A DNA stretch of 64,000 nucleotides, from assembly GCF_027921745.1 (NCBI RefSeq), contig NC_079238.1, forward strand, positions 4,774,001-4,838,000, given 5' to 3'. Positions 42,312 through 52,858 of the stretch are shown here, piece after piece. The stretch comes from Schizosaccharomyces osmophilus (lineage: Eukaryota > Ascomycota > Schizosaccharomycetes > Schizosaccharomycetales > Schizosaccharomycetaceae). The position numbers and the translations under genes were made by a program. The first letter of the stretch is position 1. The number at the start of each line of letters is the position of its first letter. The notes under the pieces were generated by a model, which saw only the letters and a program-made list of their open reading frames with translations, did no database searches and had not been told where the DNA came from.

Positions 42312-43839
42312 ATGTTAGAGAGCAGCCCCATCATACAGGAAAATAGCCCTGTTTTCATCAAATTACCATCTGAGAATATTCGGTTTGTAACACTAAAGCC
42401 AAATAAGTAAGTAGGAGCTGAGAAACCTGTGCGTTTTGCAACAATTCCATGGTCTTCCAATTGGGTACTTAAGTTTTGTTTGAAGCCATGAAGGTTTATT
42501 TTTGCTTAACTTAAACAAAACTAACATAATTTCTAGTACAATTAGTCTTGGTAAATTTGGATCCTTCTGCACAGACGATTTATTTGGAAAGACCTACGAT
42601 GAAACATTTGAGATTTACGAGCCTAAAAAAATACGCGTGTTGAAAACTCGTGAAGTCCAAAGTTTGGAGGAGGAGAATAAGACCAATAAAGAATTAATGG
42701 ACTGTCGTAGCAATCAGCTCATGAGCCAAGATGAAATTGAAGAGCTACGAAAGCAAATTAAAGAAGGAGGACTTCGCGGCGAAGAAGCAATTCGTCAATT
42801 GACATCTAAAAGTTTAACTTTTGATCAAAAGACTCAGTATGCTCAAGCCAAATATGTAAATCGTAAGGGAGAAAAATACCTTCAACAGTTTCGAGCATTG
42901 AGACCTTGTCTTGAAACCGTGACCGAATATATGCTCGATCATGACCAGTATAAAATTATGGAGTTAACAGCTGACTGCTCCACTTACATGATGACATTAG
43001 GAAATGCTCAACCTGGAGGCAGATATCTTGTGGTCGACGAAACGGGCTGCCTCTTTCTGGGTTCCTTACTGGAACGCCTAGGTGGAGACTGTAAAGTTAC
43101 TTTAGTCCATCCCAATGAGCAACCGAACAGCTCTTGCTTGGAACTTTGGGGAAAAGAGTACACAGAAGAAAGCCTTGTCGAAAAAGGAATTCTACGGACT
43201 TTGAATTGGTTACAAGTTATTGGCCCAGAAGAAGCTTTGAAGGATATGCATGTGGATGATTGTACCGAGGAAGAGCTTAATGAAATGAAACTTCGCCATA
43301 AAAAGAGATATGAGAGTCGGAAAGCTTCCTATGCTCGTTTACAGTCTAGTCTTGAGGATTTTGAAAAAGGAAATTTTGATGCGTTATTTGTTTTAAGCAA
43401 TCATACACCAATGTCAGTATTAAATCTGCTTCTACCTAAAATTGGATCCTCTCGTCCTGTACTTGTTTATTCACCCTATCAACAAGTGCTAGTCGATACC
43501 CATCACGAGTTGTTCAAGTGGTCTAACCCATGTGAAGTAACAGAGACGAATAACGAAGACATAACTAACGATGAATCTTCTGAAAAACATGAGTTGCAGG
43601 ATACCCAAAACGCGTGGGTTGAAAAACTTATCATGTTGGATATCCATGAAATCCGTACTCGTCCTTACCAAGTTCTTCCAGAACGTACTCATCCATTTAT
43701 GAGTATTCGAGGAGACATGGGATATGTCTTGTCTGGGCTCAAGGTACTTTCTTCCGTATGCACCGTTGCCGCTGGCAGATTTCCCAAACGGCAAAAGCAA
43801 GGTGCTGGAAACAAGAAAAAAGCGAACACAAGAGTATAG
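42312..43839 (+). CDS. gcd10: tRNA m1A58 methyltransferase non-catalytic subunit (Gcd10/Trm6)
   Basis: Two exons, 42312-42406 and 42537-43839, giving 465 residues. Exon 1 reads MLESSPIIQENSPVFIKLPS and joins in phase through GTAAGT and a CTAAC branch site to give KPNNTISLGKFGSF, the conserved Gcd10 N-terminal strand. Further Gcd10 features are QFRALRPCLETVTEYMLDHD and the degenerate Rossmann region after residue 210. The subunit binds tRNA and partners catalytic Gcd14/Trm61 to make m1A58, needed for initiator tRNA stability. The charged Lys-rich C-terminus (KRQKQGAGNKKKANTRV) is typical. Confidence 0.93.
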
Positions 43840-44389
43840 AAAATTTAGTTTTGTATAGACAATTTAGGTTCTTTTTGGTAATAGGTCATAATAAATGCTT
43901 GCTGTCCTTTTAATACGTTTTCCATGAATCTTTACTTCTGGTTATGAATTTTTTTTTTTTAAAAAAAAAGAATTAAATTGAAACACAGCCTGAATAATTT
44001 TCGCAAATGCTGTATAATTTAACAGTTGTGAAATACATCAAGAATGAGATGATTGTAATTTTTCAATGCCCGTGAAAGTGATTCGGAAAGCAAATATCCC
44101 ATCAAAGTTTTGTCTAATTATTTGGAAAAGTAAACGAAAGTCAAATACTTTTCATGGGCAATTCTTAGACTCTAGGCGAAATCTCATAGAAACATGGAAA
44201 GATGTTGAGGCCTATTAACAATGCTCTTTTGAAATCATTTTAACTTATTAAAACAAAAAATGACTATAAATTTTCATCTCATCTCCTATATGAAATTTGG
44301 TGTTCCCTTCCTCCACCCAGGACTGCCTTCGACGTTCAGAAGTTATACCTCTCAACCACAACGGTAGTTTCGTATTGAAAACTCTCTCA
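43840..44389. other. Intergenic between gcd10 and sum2
   Basis: gcd10 3' UTR and sum2 promoter, with a T12-A9 palindromic tract at 43949-43969. No gene. Confidence 0.5.
43949..43969. repeat. T12A9 palindromic tract
   Basis: Twelve T followed by nine A, self-complementary. It lies about 110 nt after the gcd10 stop, so it may form a terminator-like or nucleosome-free element. Confidence 0.7.
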
Positions 44390-45865
44390 ATGACAGAATT
44401 TATTGGTTCTCGTATTAGTCTGATTAGTAAATCAGACATTCGGTAAGAGAAAAATCAGTACTTTATTTACTAATCGAATAGATATGTGGGTATCTTGCAA
44501 GATATCAACTCTCAAGATTCTACTCTTGCTTTAAAGCACGGTATGGATTACCACTATCATTCATTTAATAACAATTAGTTCGATGGTGTGGTACGGAAGG
44601 CAGGAAACAAGATCCATCTCAGGAAATTCCACCGTCCGAGAACGTGTTTGATTACATCGTCTTTCGTGGAAGCGATGTGAAAGATTTACGCATAGAGGAG
44701 CCAGCCAGCACTCCGGCGCCTCCTCCTGTTCAGCCTCCCAATGATCCTGCTATCGTAGGGGTATGTTCTTCATGTAGAGGTTTGGGGATATTTCTGTCGT
44801 ACACAGCGAGCCGCATTTTCAGATCCCTTGTCTTAAGAGAAACCTACCAATTTTCTAAGCTTTTCTTTGCTAATATTATCCTTATAGTCAAATAGTGGTC
44901 AGTTTGGCTGGAACCAACCTGGTGCCGGTCCAAATGGTCAGCCAATGCCGCCTAATCCTTACTACAACATGTACGGACCAAAGAATGGTGCTCCATACAA
45001 CCCTATGCCTGGTGCTTCTCCTTATTATATGTATGCAAATGCAGGAGGAGCTCCTTATGCTCCCTCGGGTGCTGCTCCTTTGGGAACTCCAATGGACGCT
45101 TCTACTCCTGCTGTACCCTACCATAATGGTCCCGTAGATCAGCAGCAAGCTTCCACTCGCCCAGATATGCCTCCACCTGGTGTCTCTCAGCTCCTTCCTG
45201 GCCAATCTCCTTTCATGTCCAGACCAGGATTTGATGTCCCGAGCCAGAAACCCATGACTCCAAACCTTCCTAATGCTGGTGCATCTATTGCGAATATACC
45301 TCCTACACAAGTTTCCGCTGCTCCTATTCCTTCTCCTTCTGTTAATCCTTTAGGATCTGGAAGTGCTACAACAATTACCTCCAACCAGCTTAACAATGAA
45401 GGTGATAGATCGATCAAGTCAGTTTCAGCAAGCAGCGAACGCTTCACTGATGCCGGAGACGCCGTCCAATCATCTCATCCAGTGACTGCCTCTGTCAGTG
45501 TTCCTAGAAACGAAAGAGGTGAATTTGATTTCCAATCTGCTAATGAAAAATTCCAAACTTTAAAGAGTGAGCTTGAAAATGAAGAAGATCAAATCCATCA
45601 AGACTTTTACAAACCGAGACAATCTTTCTTTGATGATATTAGCTGTGAAAGCAAGGAGAAAAGTATAGAAGCTTTAGACCGTCGCTCTTTACGCGACCGT
45701 GAACGCAACTTAAATTTGGAGACGTTTGGAGTCGCTTCTAGCGGAGGTCGAGGACGCCGTGGTCGAGGTCGCGGTCGCGGTCGTGGTCGTGGTCGTGGAG
45801 GATACTCAAGAGGTTATTATCAAAGATACAACGGGGCAAATTATGCTCCTAATGCCCAACAATAA
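44390..45865 (+). CDS. sum2: LSm14/Scd6-family translational repressor Sum2
   Basis: Four exons, 44390-44442, 44482-44540, 44579-44760 and 44888-45865, giving 423 residues. Exons 1-3 encode the N-terminal LSm domain: MTEFIGSRISLISKSDIR, YVGILQDINSQDSTLALKH, and RWCGTEGRKQDP, ending VFDYIVFRGSDVKDL. The centre is Pro/Gly/Tyr-rich. The FDF motif (RGEFDFQSANEKF) and TFG-like box (NLETFGVAS) come next, followed by a C-terminal RGG run (RGRGRGRGRGRGG). It acts in P-bodies on decapping and repression. The first two introns are very short, 39 and 38 nt. Length is near S. pombe Sum2, and gcd10 is the same neighbour. Confidence 0.95.
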
Positions 45866-46449
45866 ACATTGTATATATGAATGCCAATATTCAGTCAAAT
45901 GAATAGTTTGGAAATTCACCTTATTGCTCTTCCCTTGCGGTACTTAAGACATGAAAAAAAAAGTTTTCTGTCAAATAGAATTGATTCTCTATCGATGTAA
46001 AAGATGTTTTGGAAATAATGAATAAAGAAAGTCAATTTAAAATTGTTATTGGGTGCTTTTTTTTTTTATTCCAATGAGTCAACGAAAAGGTATTCATCGA
46101 CAAATTTATTTAACCATGAATGAAGTTCATTTTGACCCTCTCTAAGATTTTATGAAAGACTCAGTTTCAGCGTAAACGAAATGCTTTCCTACTTTGCTAA
46201 TTACTCCTGATGAACGGAGGTAAAAATTTATCTTGTACATTGTTTATCTGTCACAGAAAAAGCAAAGAAAATCGTTTACAGTGAATTATTTTACTGTATC
46301 CGCTAAAGGACAGCAGTGATCTTTTTACTAGATTATTCAACCTGGGATATTGTAGACTGAAACATGAAATTGTTCCCAACTATAATTAACAATAGACTAG
46401 CGGCTGTTGAAAACAAGACGTAATTTTGAAACGCCTTTTAAAACATGGA
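45866..46449. other. Convergent intergenic region after sum2
   Basis: 3' UTRs of sum2 and the DUF1772-like gene. AT-rich, no supported gene. Confidence 0.5.
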
Positions 46450-46938
46450 TTAAAACAGAAAGGTGCCAGCAAAAGAGGAAAGTGCAGAACCGCACAATAA
46501 AGCGCTTCTTACCAAGCTCATGATACTCCACTTTTGAAGTAATTTTCGAAATGTATCTGTTGCTTCTTTGGACTTCAAAACTATATCAGGATTGATAGCA
46601 AGCAGTGACCCATTGGTGTTGCCCATGAATACTACGCTATAAAGAGGAATGAGTACACTAAGCGATCCTGAAATAAGGTACAGGTTAGAAGACAAGACAC
46701 TACGTGGTCGTTCCCAGTAGGCCAAACATCCTTGGATCAGCATATTTCCGGCAGCAATAAAAGGAAGAGTTCGTTTACCAAGCAAATAGACATACTTAAA
46801 TTGAGCGAGTCCTACGTCTGCGGGTGCTGATAATAGAACAGGAATTGACTGAGCAGAAATACTCAAAACGGCGCCAGCTTCCATGCTAGGAACCAGTATG
46901 CCAGCCGCTTGAAAAAGGTAAACTAAATTAAAATTCAT
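46450..46938 (-). CDS. DUF1772 (anthrone oxygenase-like) membrane protein
   Basis: 162 codons with four hydrophobic segments: about residues 5-30 (LVYLFQAAGILV), 55-75, 82-105 (LYLISGSLSVLIPLYSVVF) and 140-162. The early glycine-rich helix with S-M-E-A-G-A, the middle Y-W-E-R-P stretch and the helix-end N-P-D-I pattern resemble the DUF1772 / anthrone oxygenase family of small four-helix membrane proteins. No enzymatic role is established for most yeast members. The frame starts with a clear ATG. It is divergent from rrb1 with about 490 nt between. Confidence 0.65.
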   Translation of the reverse strand: MNFNLVYLFQAAGILVPSMEAGAVLSISAQSIPVLLSAPADVGLAQFKYVYLLGKRTLPFIAAGNMLIQGCLAYWERPRSVLSSNLYLISGSLSVLIPLYSVVFMGNTNGSLLAINPDIVLKSKEATDTFRKLLQKWSIMSLVRSALLCGSALSSFAGTFLF

Positions 46939-47428
46939 TTTCGATTACGAGATAAGGAGAAGGTAAATATACTTATTTGATGAAACTATATAAAATAATT
47001 CAAATGACGTTTCTCTAAGATTTATCGTTGAGATGATGTTGGATGGATAGAATCGAAGGAGGCCAGCTCTGTGTTCTCATCATTCTTACTTATGATTTTA
47101 AAACACATAAAAACAAAGAATTCAATTCAAAGCGTGTCATGGCAATTTATAAAGGTAACCAACCTAAAGCAAGTTATCATTTTTAACACACATTTCGTTT
47201 TGTTTACAGAATAACACACTTCAGCGCAATAATTTAGCAAATTACCCAAATCGGTATATTGTATAAGGAAATAGCTTGTAAAACACTATAGACAAATAGC
47301 AAGTTATCTAGTAACGCTTACATTTTCGGTAAATGCTCGCAAAGAAAAGTTTGATTCAGAGTGCGAGAACATGCTGGGAACGTTTACCTCTCCAAATCCA
47401 TTAAAAAGTAGCAAACTCAGCAATTGCC
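46939..47428. other. Divergent promoter region, DUF1772-like gene / rrb1
   Basis: Head-to-head spacer. No element recognised with confidence. Confidence 0.5.
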
Positions 47429-48880
47429 ATGTCAAAAAGAGCTGCGGAAGATACCCAAGATATTGAGGGTAAAAATGGCCCTGGAAGACGCGAGGCGGTT
47501 TCGGGGACCGTGGATACAGAAATGGGTAACTTTGAGGACGCATACGAAGACGAATTTGAAAGTGAAAACGAGTACCTAGAAGCTGATGGAAAGGAGGACA
47601 ATGAAATGGAAGAAGCTGATGAGGAAGAGGACGCTTCAGCTGCAAAGTCTGCCTGGTTACCAGGTGGTGTCATTAATGAAGGCGAACAATTGGTTGTCGA
47701 TCCTAGCGCCTACGATATGCTTCATAACATGCAAGTAAAATGGCCATTTTTGAGCTTGGATGTGATTCCTGACGCTCTGGGTGAAGAACGTCGTAGTTGG
47801 CCCCAAGAGATGTATTTGGCTGGAGGCTCGCAAGCAATCAATAACAGCGAAAACGAACTTACAGTGATGAAAGCCAGTCATTTATGTAGGACCAAACATG
47901 ATGCTGAAGATGATGAGGATTCTGATAATTCTGATGTTGAAGACGATCCTATTTTGGAGCATCGCTCTATACCCACCAAGGGAGCTTGCAACCGCATTCG
48001 AGCTTCGCCTATTTCAACGAATGATCCTCAAAAGAAGAGCTTTTTAGCTTCATTCCAAGAAACAGGAAAGGTCCACGTTTGGGATATCGCTCCTCATCTC
48101 CAATCTCTCAAGAGCCCCGGTAATTTGGTTTCCCGCAACCAAAACAACCCTGTACACACAGTGAATCAACACAAGACAGAAGGTTATGCTTTAGACTGGT
48201 CCCCTTTTGAGTACTCCTTACTTTCAGGAGATTGCGCCAACGAAATATACTTGACTCGTGCTACAAACGCTGGATGGCAGACTGAGTCATCTCCCTTTTT
48301 GGATCACACTGGAAGTGTGGAAGACATTCAATGGTCGCCTAACGAAAAGACTGTCTTTTCCAGTTGTAGTTGTGACGGAACGTTCCGTATCTGGGATGTC
48401 CGTAACCAAAAGAAGACTTCTGCCTTGACAGTCAACGCCCATCCCGGTGTCGATGTTAATGTCTTGAGTTGGAATCCTCGCGTGCCTTATTTGATGGCGA
48501 CTGGTGCCGACAATGGTGTCTTTAATGTGTGGGATCTCCGCTCTTTGAAATCCTCATCAGCTGTTGCCACACCTGTCGCATCCTTTAAATGGCACCAAGC
48601 TGCTGTCACTAGTATTGAGTGGCATCCCAAAGAAGAGTCTGTTGTGGCCGTTGCTGGTGCCGACGATCAACTTTCACTTTGGGACCTTTCTGTTGAATTG
48701 GATCCTGAAGAACAAGCTAGCCGTGCTTCTGAGGGCCTTCAGGATGTGCCTCCTCAACTCATGTTTGTGCATATGGGACAGTCAGCCATCAAAGAGCTTC
48801 ATTGGCATAAGCAAATCCCTGGTACCATTGTTTCTACTGCTCAAACGGGTTTGAACGTCTTCAAGACGATTACATTTTAA
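47429..48880 (+). CDS. rrb1: Ribosome assembly WD-repeat protein Rrb1
   Basis: 483 codons. An acidic N-terminus (FEDAYEDEFESENEYLEADG and EEADEEEDASA) precedes the CAF1C/H4-binding-like motif (YDMLHNMQVKWPFLSLDVI) and a WD40 propeller from about residue 170. Diagnostic repeats are EGYALDWSPFEYSLLSGDC, VEDIQWSPNEKTVFSSCSCD ending FRIWDVR, VLSWNPRVPYLMATGADNGV ending WDLRS, and IEWHPKEESVVAVAGADDQL ending LWDLS. Rrb1 (human GRWD1) is the dedicated chaperone of ribosomal protein uL3. In S. pombe it lies next to aha1, as here. Confidence 0.94.
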   Translation: MSKRAAEDTQDIEGKNGPGRREAVSGTVDTEMGNFEDAYEDEFESENEYLEADGKEDNEMEEADEEEDASAAKSAWLPGGVINEGEQLVVDPSAYDMLHNMQVKWPFLSLDVIPDALGEERRSWPQEMYLAGGSQAINNSENELTVMKASHLCRTKHDAEDDEDSDNSDVEDDPILEHRSIPTKGACNRIRASPISTNDPQKKSFLASFQETGKVHVWDIAPHLQSLKSPGNLVSRNQNNPVHTVNQHKTEGYALDWSPFEYSLLSGDCANEIYLTRATNAGWQTESSPFLDHTGSVEDIQWSPNEKTVFSSCSCDGTFRIWDVRNQKKTSALTVNAHPGVDVNVLSWNPRVPYLMATGADNGVFNVWDLRSLKSSSAVATPVASFKWHQAAVTSIEWHPKEESVVAVAGADDQLSLWDLSVELDPEEQASRASEGLQDVPPQLMFVHMGQSAIKELHWHKQIPGTIVSTAQTGLNVFKTITF

Positions 48881-49079
48881 TATTTTATGGAAATGAGGAA
48901 AGCACGTTTTAGTGATATTATAAACGTACATATTTTTTTTTGGAAACCACGATAGGAAATGTTGAATGGTGTGCATCTTTGGTTTTTCTTAAGTTTCTAT
49001 CGTTGCAAAATTATTGGGTTTTTGGCTTATTATTGGTTAGACATTTGAATAAAATGGATTCTTTCTAACTACGACTTTT

Positions 49080-49322
49080 TCAATGGGAGAATTGTCGCGT
49101 AAACGAGAAGATACTCAAGGTAGTTTTATCATCGTTCACGTTAAGAAAAGAGTCAAACTCAGGGTGTAGCGAAGTAACCATTGATATCTTCGCAGGTGTT
49201 TTATTCCTTCTCTTAAGCTTTATCGTCTCCTTTTCTTCTTCGCTCAATATTTGTTTTTGTTTACTACTGCGGATATGTTGCACAGCGGTATGCAAATTAA
49301 AATTGGCTTTCAAACGCTTTAG
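49080..49322 (-). CDS. Possible small protein or last exon, function unknown
   Basis: A minus-strand open frame of about 80 codons ending RQFSH, with protein-like composition: HIRSSKQKQILSEEEKETIK then LKRRNKTPAK. It has no ATG near its 5' end. An AG at about 49323-49324 could be a 3' splice site giving an exon beginning RLKANFNLHTAVQ, but I could not place a confident upstream exon. I do not recognise the family. It may be spurious. Confidence 0.25.
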   Translation of the reverse strand, partial: LKRLKANFNLHTAVQHIRSSKQKQILSEEEKETIKLKRRNKTPAKISMVTSLHPEFDSFLNVNDDKTTLSIFSFTRQFSH

Positions 49323-49440
49323 TCAATGTAACGTACTATACTATATAACCAAAGTAGGTCTATAACATATAAACACTAATGTACACTAAATGCTTTAACG
49401 CATTGCGAAGTACCTTTGCAAACCATGCTATTTCTACTCT

Positions 49441-49460
49441 CGAAGATTCTTGAGTCTTCG
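49441..49460. repeat. Short inverted repeat
   Basis: CGAAGATTC and GAGTCTTCG flank two T bases; 8 of 9 pairs are Watson-Crick and one is T-G. Lies about 140 nt upstream of aha1. Confidence 0.6.
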
Positions 49461-49532
49461 ATCCTCTCACTATGGCCGGCAGTATAAAGCCTGCAGCAAG
49501 CAACAGAACAACAGCAAAACGAAAAAGCTGGG

Positions 49533-49538
49533 ACGCGT
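49533..49538. promoter_or_regulatory. MCB box upstream of aha1
   Basis: ACGCGT, 60 nt upstream of the aha1 ATG. It could confer MBF-dependent G1/S expression, though a single 6-mer is weak evidence. Confidence 0.35.
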
Positions 49539-49597
49539 TTGTTTACTACATACTTTGGAGCGAATTTTTCGTGTTTTGAATTTGTTTACGTTGGAAA

Positions 49598-50950
49598 ATG
49601 TCTGCAACATCTGTAAACCCTAACAATTGGTAAGTTTGGTGAGTGAGGTTCAATTCAACCAGAAAATATCAGTTTTTGCTTGTAAATGCTACTCAAACGA
49701 GAAGCAATGGAGGAGGGAAGTATGAATCATGCATCTGAGTCATTTCCTTTGCTTTTTCGCGTGTTTTTAAGCATCAATGTCCTGTTTAACGGACTTCTCG
49801 TGAGGAGCTTTACTGGGTTCCTTGAATTTTAAGTCATTGACTGGAAAGGATCCTTGGAATGCCATAAGACACTTGCTGTAATCATATATATTTTCTTTGG
49901 TTGTTTCTCTTTGATCCTTTGTTCGGTTTGGAAAACTATTCGCTAACAATTGTTTGAAATAGGCACTGGACTAGCAAGGATTGTCGGATCTGGACTAGGG
50001 AGTACCTTGACAATGAGCTTACCAAGGTCTCGGTGGATGAAGGCGACAAGAAGGCCGCCATTACGCGAGTTATAAGTTGTGAAGGTGATGTGGATGTTGC
50101 TATGCGGAAACGTAAGGTCATCACCATCTATGATTTGAAGATTCAAATGGAATTCAAGGGCGAAGTCGAAGGTACAGAAGCCTCCGGTTCCATTACTTGT
50201 CCTGAGGTTTCCTATGATTTGGGTCCTTCCGATTACGTTTTTGAAACGGACGTGTATGAAGCCACCAAAGAAAAGGAACCAGTGAAACAATTTGTTCGCG
50301 AGAAGTTACTACCCAAGGTTCGTGAATTTTTGAGTAACCTTTCCCGAGTTTTGCTGGAAAATCATGGCAACGACGTTTACTTGTCATCCGAAGAACACAA
50401 TGGAAATGCTGCTCGGGGACTTCCTAGTCACAGTAGCCTTACTGCTCAGCAAAAAATCGGTAAAACCTCTATCAACACACCTAGCAAGGTTGCTACTTCC
50501 CTCCCTGCCAGTTCTGGTTCGGACGGTACTCATGCTTCTGCAGTCGTCAACACTTCGGACATCTCTGAAAACTTTAGCTTTGATGCTCCTGCTGACGAGC
50601 TTTACGTCACCTTGTTGGATCCTGCACGTGTCGCTGCTTGGTCTCGTGCTCCTCCTCAGCTTGATGTTCGTCCTCAGGGTCCCTTTTCCCTCTTTCATGG
50701 CAACGTCGTCGGACGTTTCCTTGTCCTGGAAGAAAATAAACGCATTGTACAGACCTGGCGTTTAGCTGCCTGGCCCACTGGCCACTATGCTGAAATCAGC
50801 TTCAGTTTTGACCAAGCTGATACTTACACCACATTGCGCATGGTCATGAAGGGAGTGCCCATTGGTGAAGAAGAGATGGTTCAAAACAATATTATGAATT
50901 ACTACATCCGTCCTATTAAAACTATCTTTGGTTTCGGCGCTGTCCTATAA
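49598..50950 (+). CDS. aha1: Hsp90 co-chaperone Aha1
   Basis: Two exons, 49598-49629 and 49963-50950, giving 339 residues. Exon 1 reads MSATSVNPNN and the junction completes the tryptophan of NNWHWTSKDCRIW, the conserved Aha1 N-terminal motif. The Aha1-N domain (residues about 10-150) and C-terminal AHSA1/START-like domain (about 205-339, from FSFDAPADELYVTLLDPAR) are both complete. Aha1 stimulates Hsp90 ATPase. The 333-nt intron (GTAAGT donor, GCTAAC branch, AAATAG acceptor) is the longest seen in the window. It carries an antisense open frame. Confidence 0.95.
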
Positions 50951-51482
50951 AATGTTTTGGATCGAAGTTATCTCTGCGTTGAAAAAAATTTATGTCAAAA
51001 AAAAGGTGATGGCTTAAGTTATTTCTCATATATGTCCTTTTCATATAGATTTTCAGTGATCAATCCTTTGTCAAATGGAGACGGGTTAGCTCAAAGAAGA
51101 GTTTTACAGCCATCTGTAATCCTTGTTGATAATTTCAAACTAATACTTTGAAAGGATTCAATCCCATTTGTCGTTTATGGAATGATAGATCTACGTTTTA
51201 CGTTAACAATAATTACTCCCAGTAAGATTTTTAATGAGAAACAAGTTTTTTAATTACATATTGTCATTATTACTGAAGTATATCTTTGATATAGACTTTT
51301 TTTGCTATAAACGAAGAAATAGCATACCAAAAAGGTCGCTGACCTTAGTATAATGAATCAGTTTTTTCAATAACACTGCGTTTAGATGCTACACGTATAA
51401 AATAGCATAAAACCTTCAAAAAATGCCATTCAATCACTATGACAATTGTAGCACAGTTAAAGCCAACTTGTACTTACACATT
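50951..51482. other. Convergent intergenic region after aha1
   Basis: 3' UTRs of aha1 and the VTT-domain gene. AT-rich, nothing else supported. Confidence 0.5.
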
Positions 51483-52351
51483 TTAAGAAGATAGTAAATG
51501 TTCACGTTCACGGGCAGCTCTGTCGTAATCACTTGTGATCTCATTTTGATCCTGATCCAATTCAGACTGCTGGGATTCCAAAGCATTTAGCTCTGTAGAT
51601 CGACTGACTGGGCGAGGAGTTGGAGTATGGTGTTCCTTTATTCTCCTATACTTGTGTACTAACAAAATAAAGGTGCCAATAGTGATAATACCACTTAAAA
51701 CAATCCCGATGACATTTGCTGTAGTGGAAGTATTGGCTGCCAAACATACTCCGGCATACACAGGAACAAGGTACTTGAAGCAAGAAAACCAAAATGCAAT
51801 CGACCAGCCGACATAAGATACGTGGGGAATAGTACTGAAAAAGACTGTCGTAAAATGAGTTGGTAAAAAACTAAGACGAATTAGCCAAATAAGAGGATAG
51901 CTTCCTTCTTCAAGAATTTTGACAAATGTGCCGTAATGCTCTTGATGTCGACTTCGAAATTCTTGAGCTTTCTCTTCTAAAAAGTAGCGATATCCTAGAA
52001 ATGCAATGGACTCTCCAAGAAAGATGCCCCAGACAACGGTCCAAAAACCGACGTTAAGACCCCATACAGCTCCTACGACAATAGATATGGGATCTTGACC
52101 GGCTAATGGGGGTACTGAAGATGCAGCGATCAAGCCTAGCGGAATCAAAAATGAGAATTGATGACGAGAAAGCCTTTTAGCAATTGGTAAAACTGCATGC
52201 AATATTTCTTCGTGGTAAACAGATAATAATAAAAGGGAAGTTATAAGGAGGATTGAGAGAGAAATTAGCCCGATCTAAAGGTTAAAATGTTGATTTACGT
52301 TGAATTCTGGTTGTAACTTACAACTTTAGGCACTGTTCTAGATTGAGCCAT
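51483..52351 (-). CDS. VTT-domain (SNARE-associated/Tvp38-like) membrane protein
   Basis: Two exons, 52351-52322 (MAQSRTVPKV) and 52274-51483, giving 273 residues. Exon 2 begins with a hydrophobic anchor (IGLISLSILLITSLLLLSVY). The VTT region (about residues 50-190) shows the re-entrant loop and conserved G/P patterns (VVGAVWGLNVGFWTVVWGIF, then GESIAF, and EEGSYPLIWLIRLSFLPTHF). A final transmembrane helix precedes a cytosolic acidic/Ser tail. VTT proteins (TMEM41/VMP1/Tvp38) include ER/Golgi scramblases. The matching S. pombe gene lies between aha1 and npl4. Substrate and role are not shown by the sequence. Confidence 0.85.
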
Positions 52352-52858
52352 TTTTGATGTTACAGATTTTCATTAGAATGACTTGAAATGCTTATATCAG
52401 TCTTCTTTAGGCCTGTTCACATTGTAGTCCGTGGATAGGTAATTTTTGGGATCGCTGATGGTTGATATGTGAAGACTCCAAAGCAAAAGTAAACACCAAG
52501 CAGTTTCGAAATTTGACTTTAATAGATATTACCAACTTTCTTTACATTAACTATGCTACTTACGGACGTCTGGAGGAAGATATGGAGCTGAATGATACGC
52601 CTGGAAGTTACAATAATCTATATTTAAAGGAAATATAGCAAGCCGCATAAAGATGTCCCTACCGGTTTTATTCTCTCTACAAATATAATCCCCGTATGCT
52701 TTATGCGGTTGCGTTCCGTTAGCGTATATAATTACCGTAAAAGCAGTGGTAGATTGAAAGCTAAAGAAACCGTTGTCATTAATTTTATTCTTCATCGACA
52801 AAAATTAAGTTAAGTTCAAAAATTGCTTAAGAAAGCGGACATATCAAGCATAAGTTTA
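52352..52858. other. Intergenic between VTT gene and npl4
   Basis: Promoter of the VTT gene and npl4 3' UTR. An approximately 80-codon minus-strand frame ending near 52556 has no recognisable features and falls in the expected npl4 3' region; not called. Confidence 0.45.

Larger units (their letters stand above)
48881..49597. other. Intergenic between rrb1 and aha1
   Basis: Contains a possible small minus-strand gene (49080-49322, listed separately), an imperfect inverted repeat at 49441-49460 and an MCB box at 49533-49538 just upstream of aha1. Confidence 0.5.

Noticed and set aside
44248-44439. 63-codon minus frame overlapping sum2
   Set aside because: Antisense to the sum2 first exon, which is well supported by its LSm domain and splice sites.
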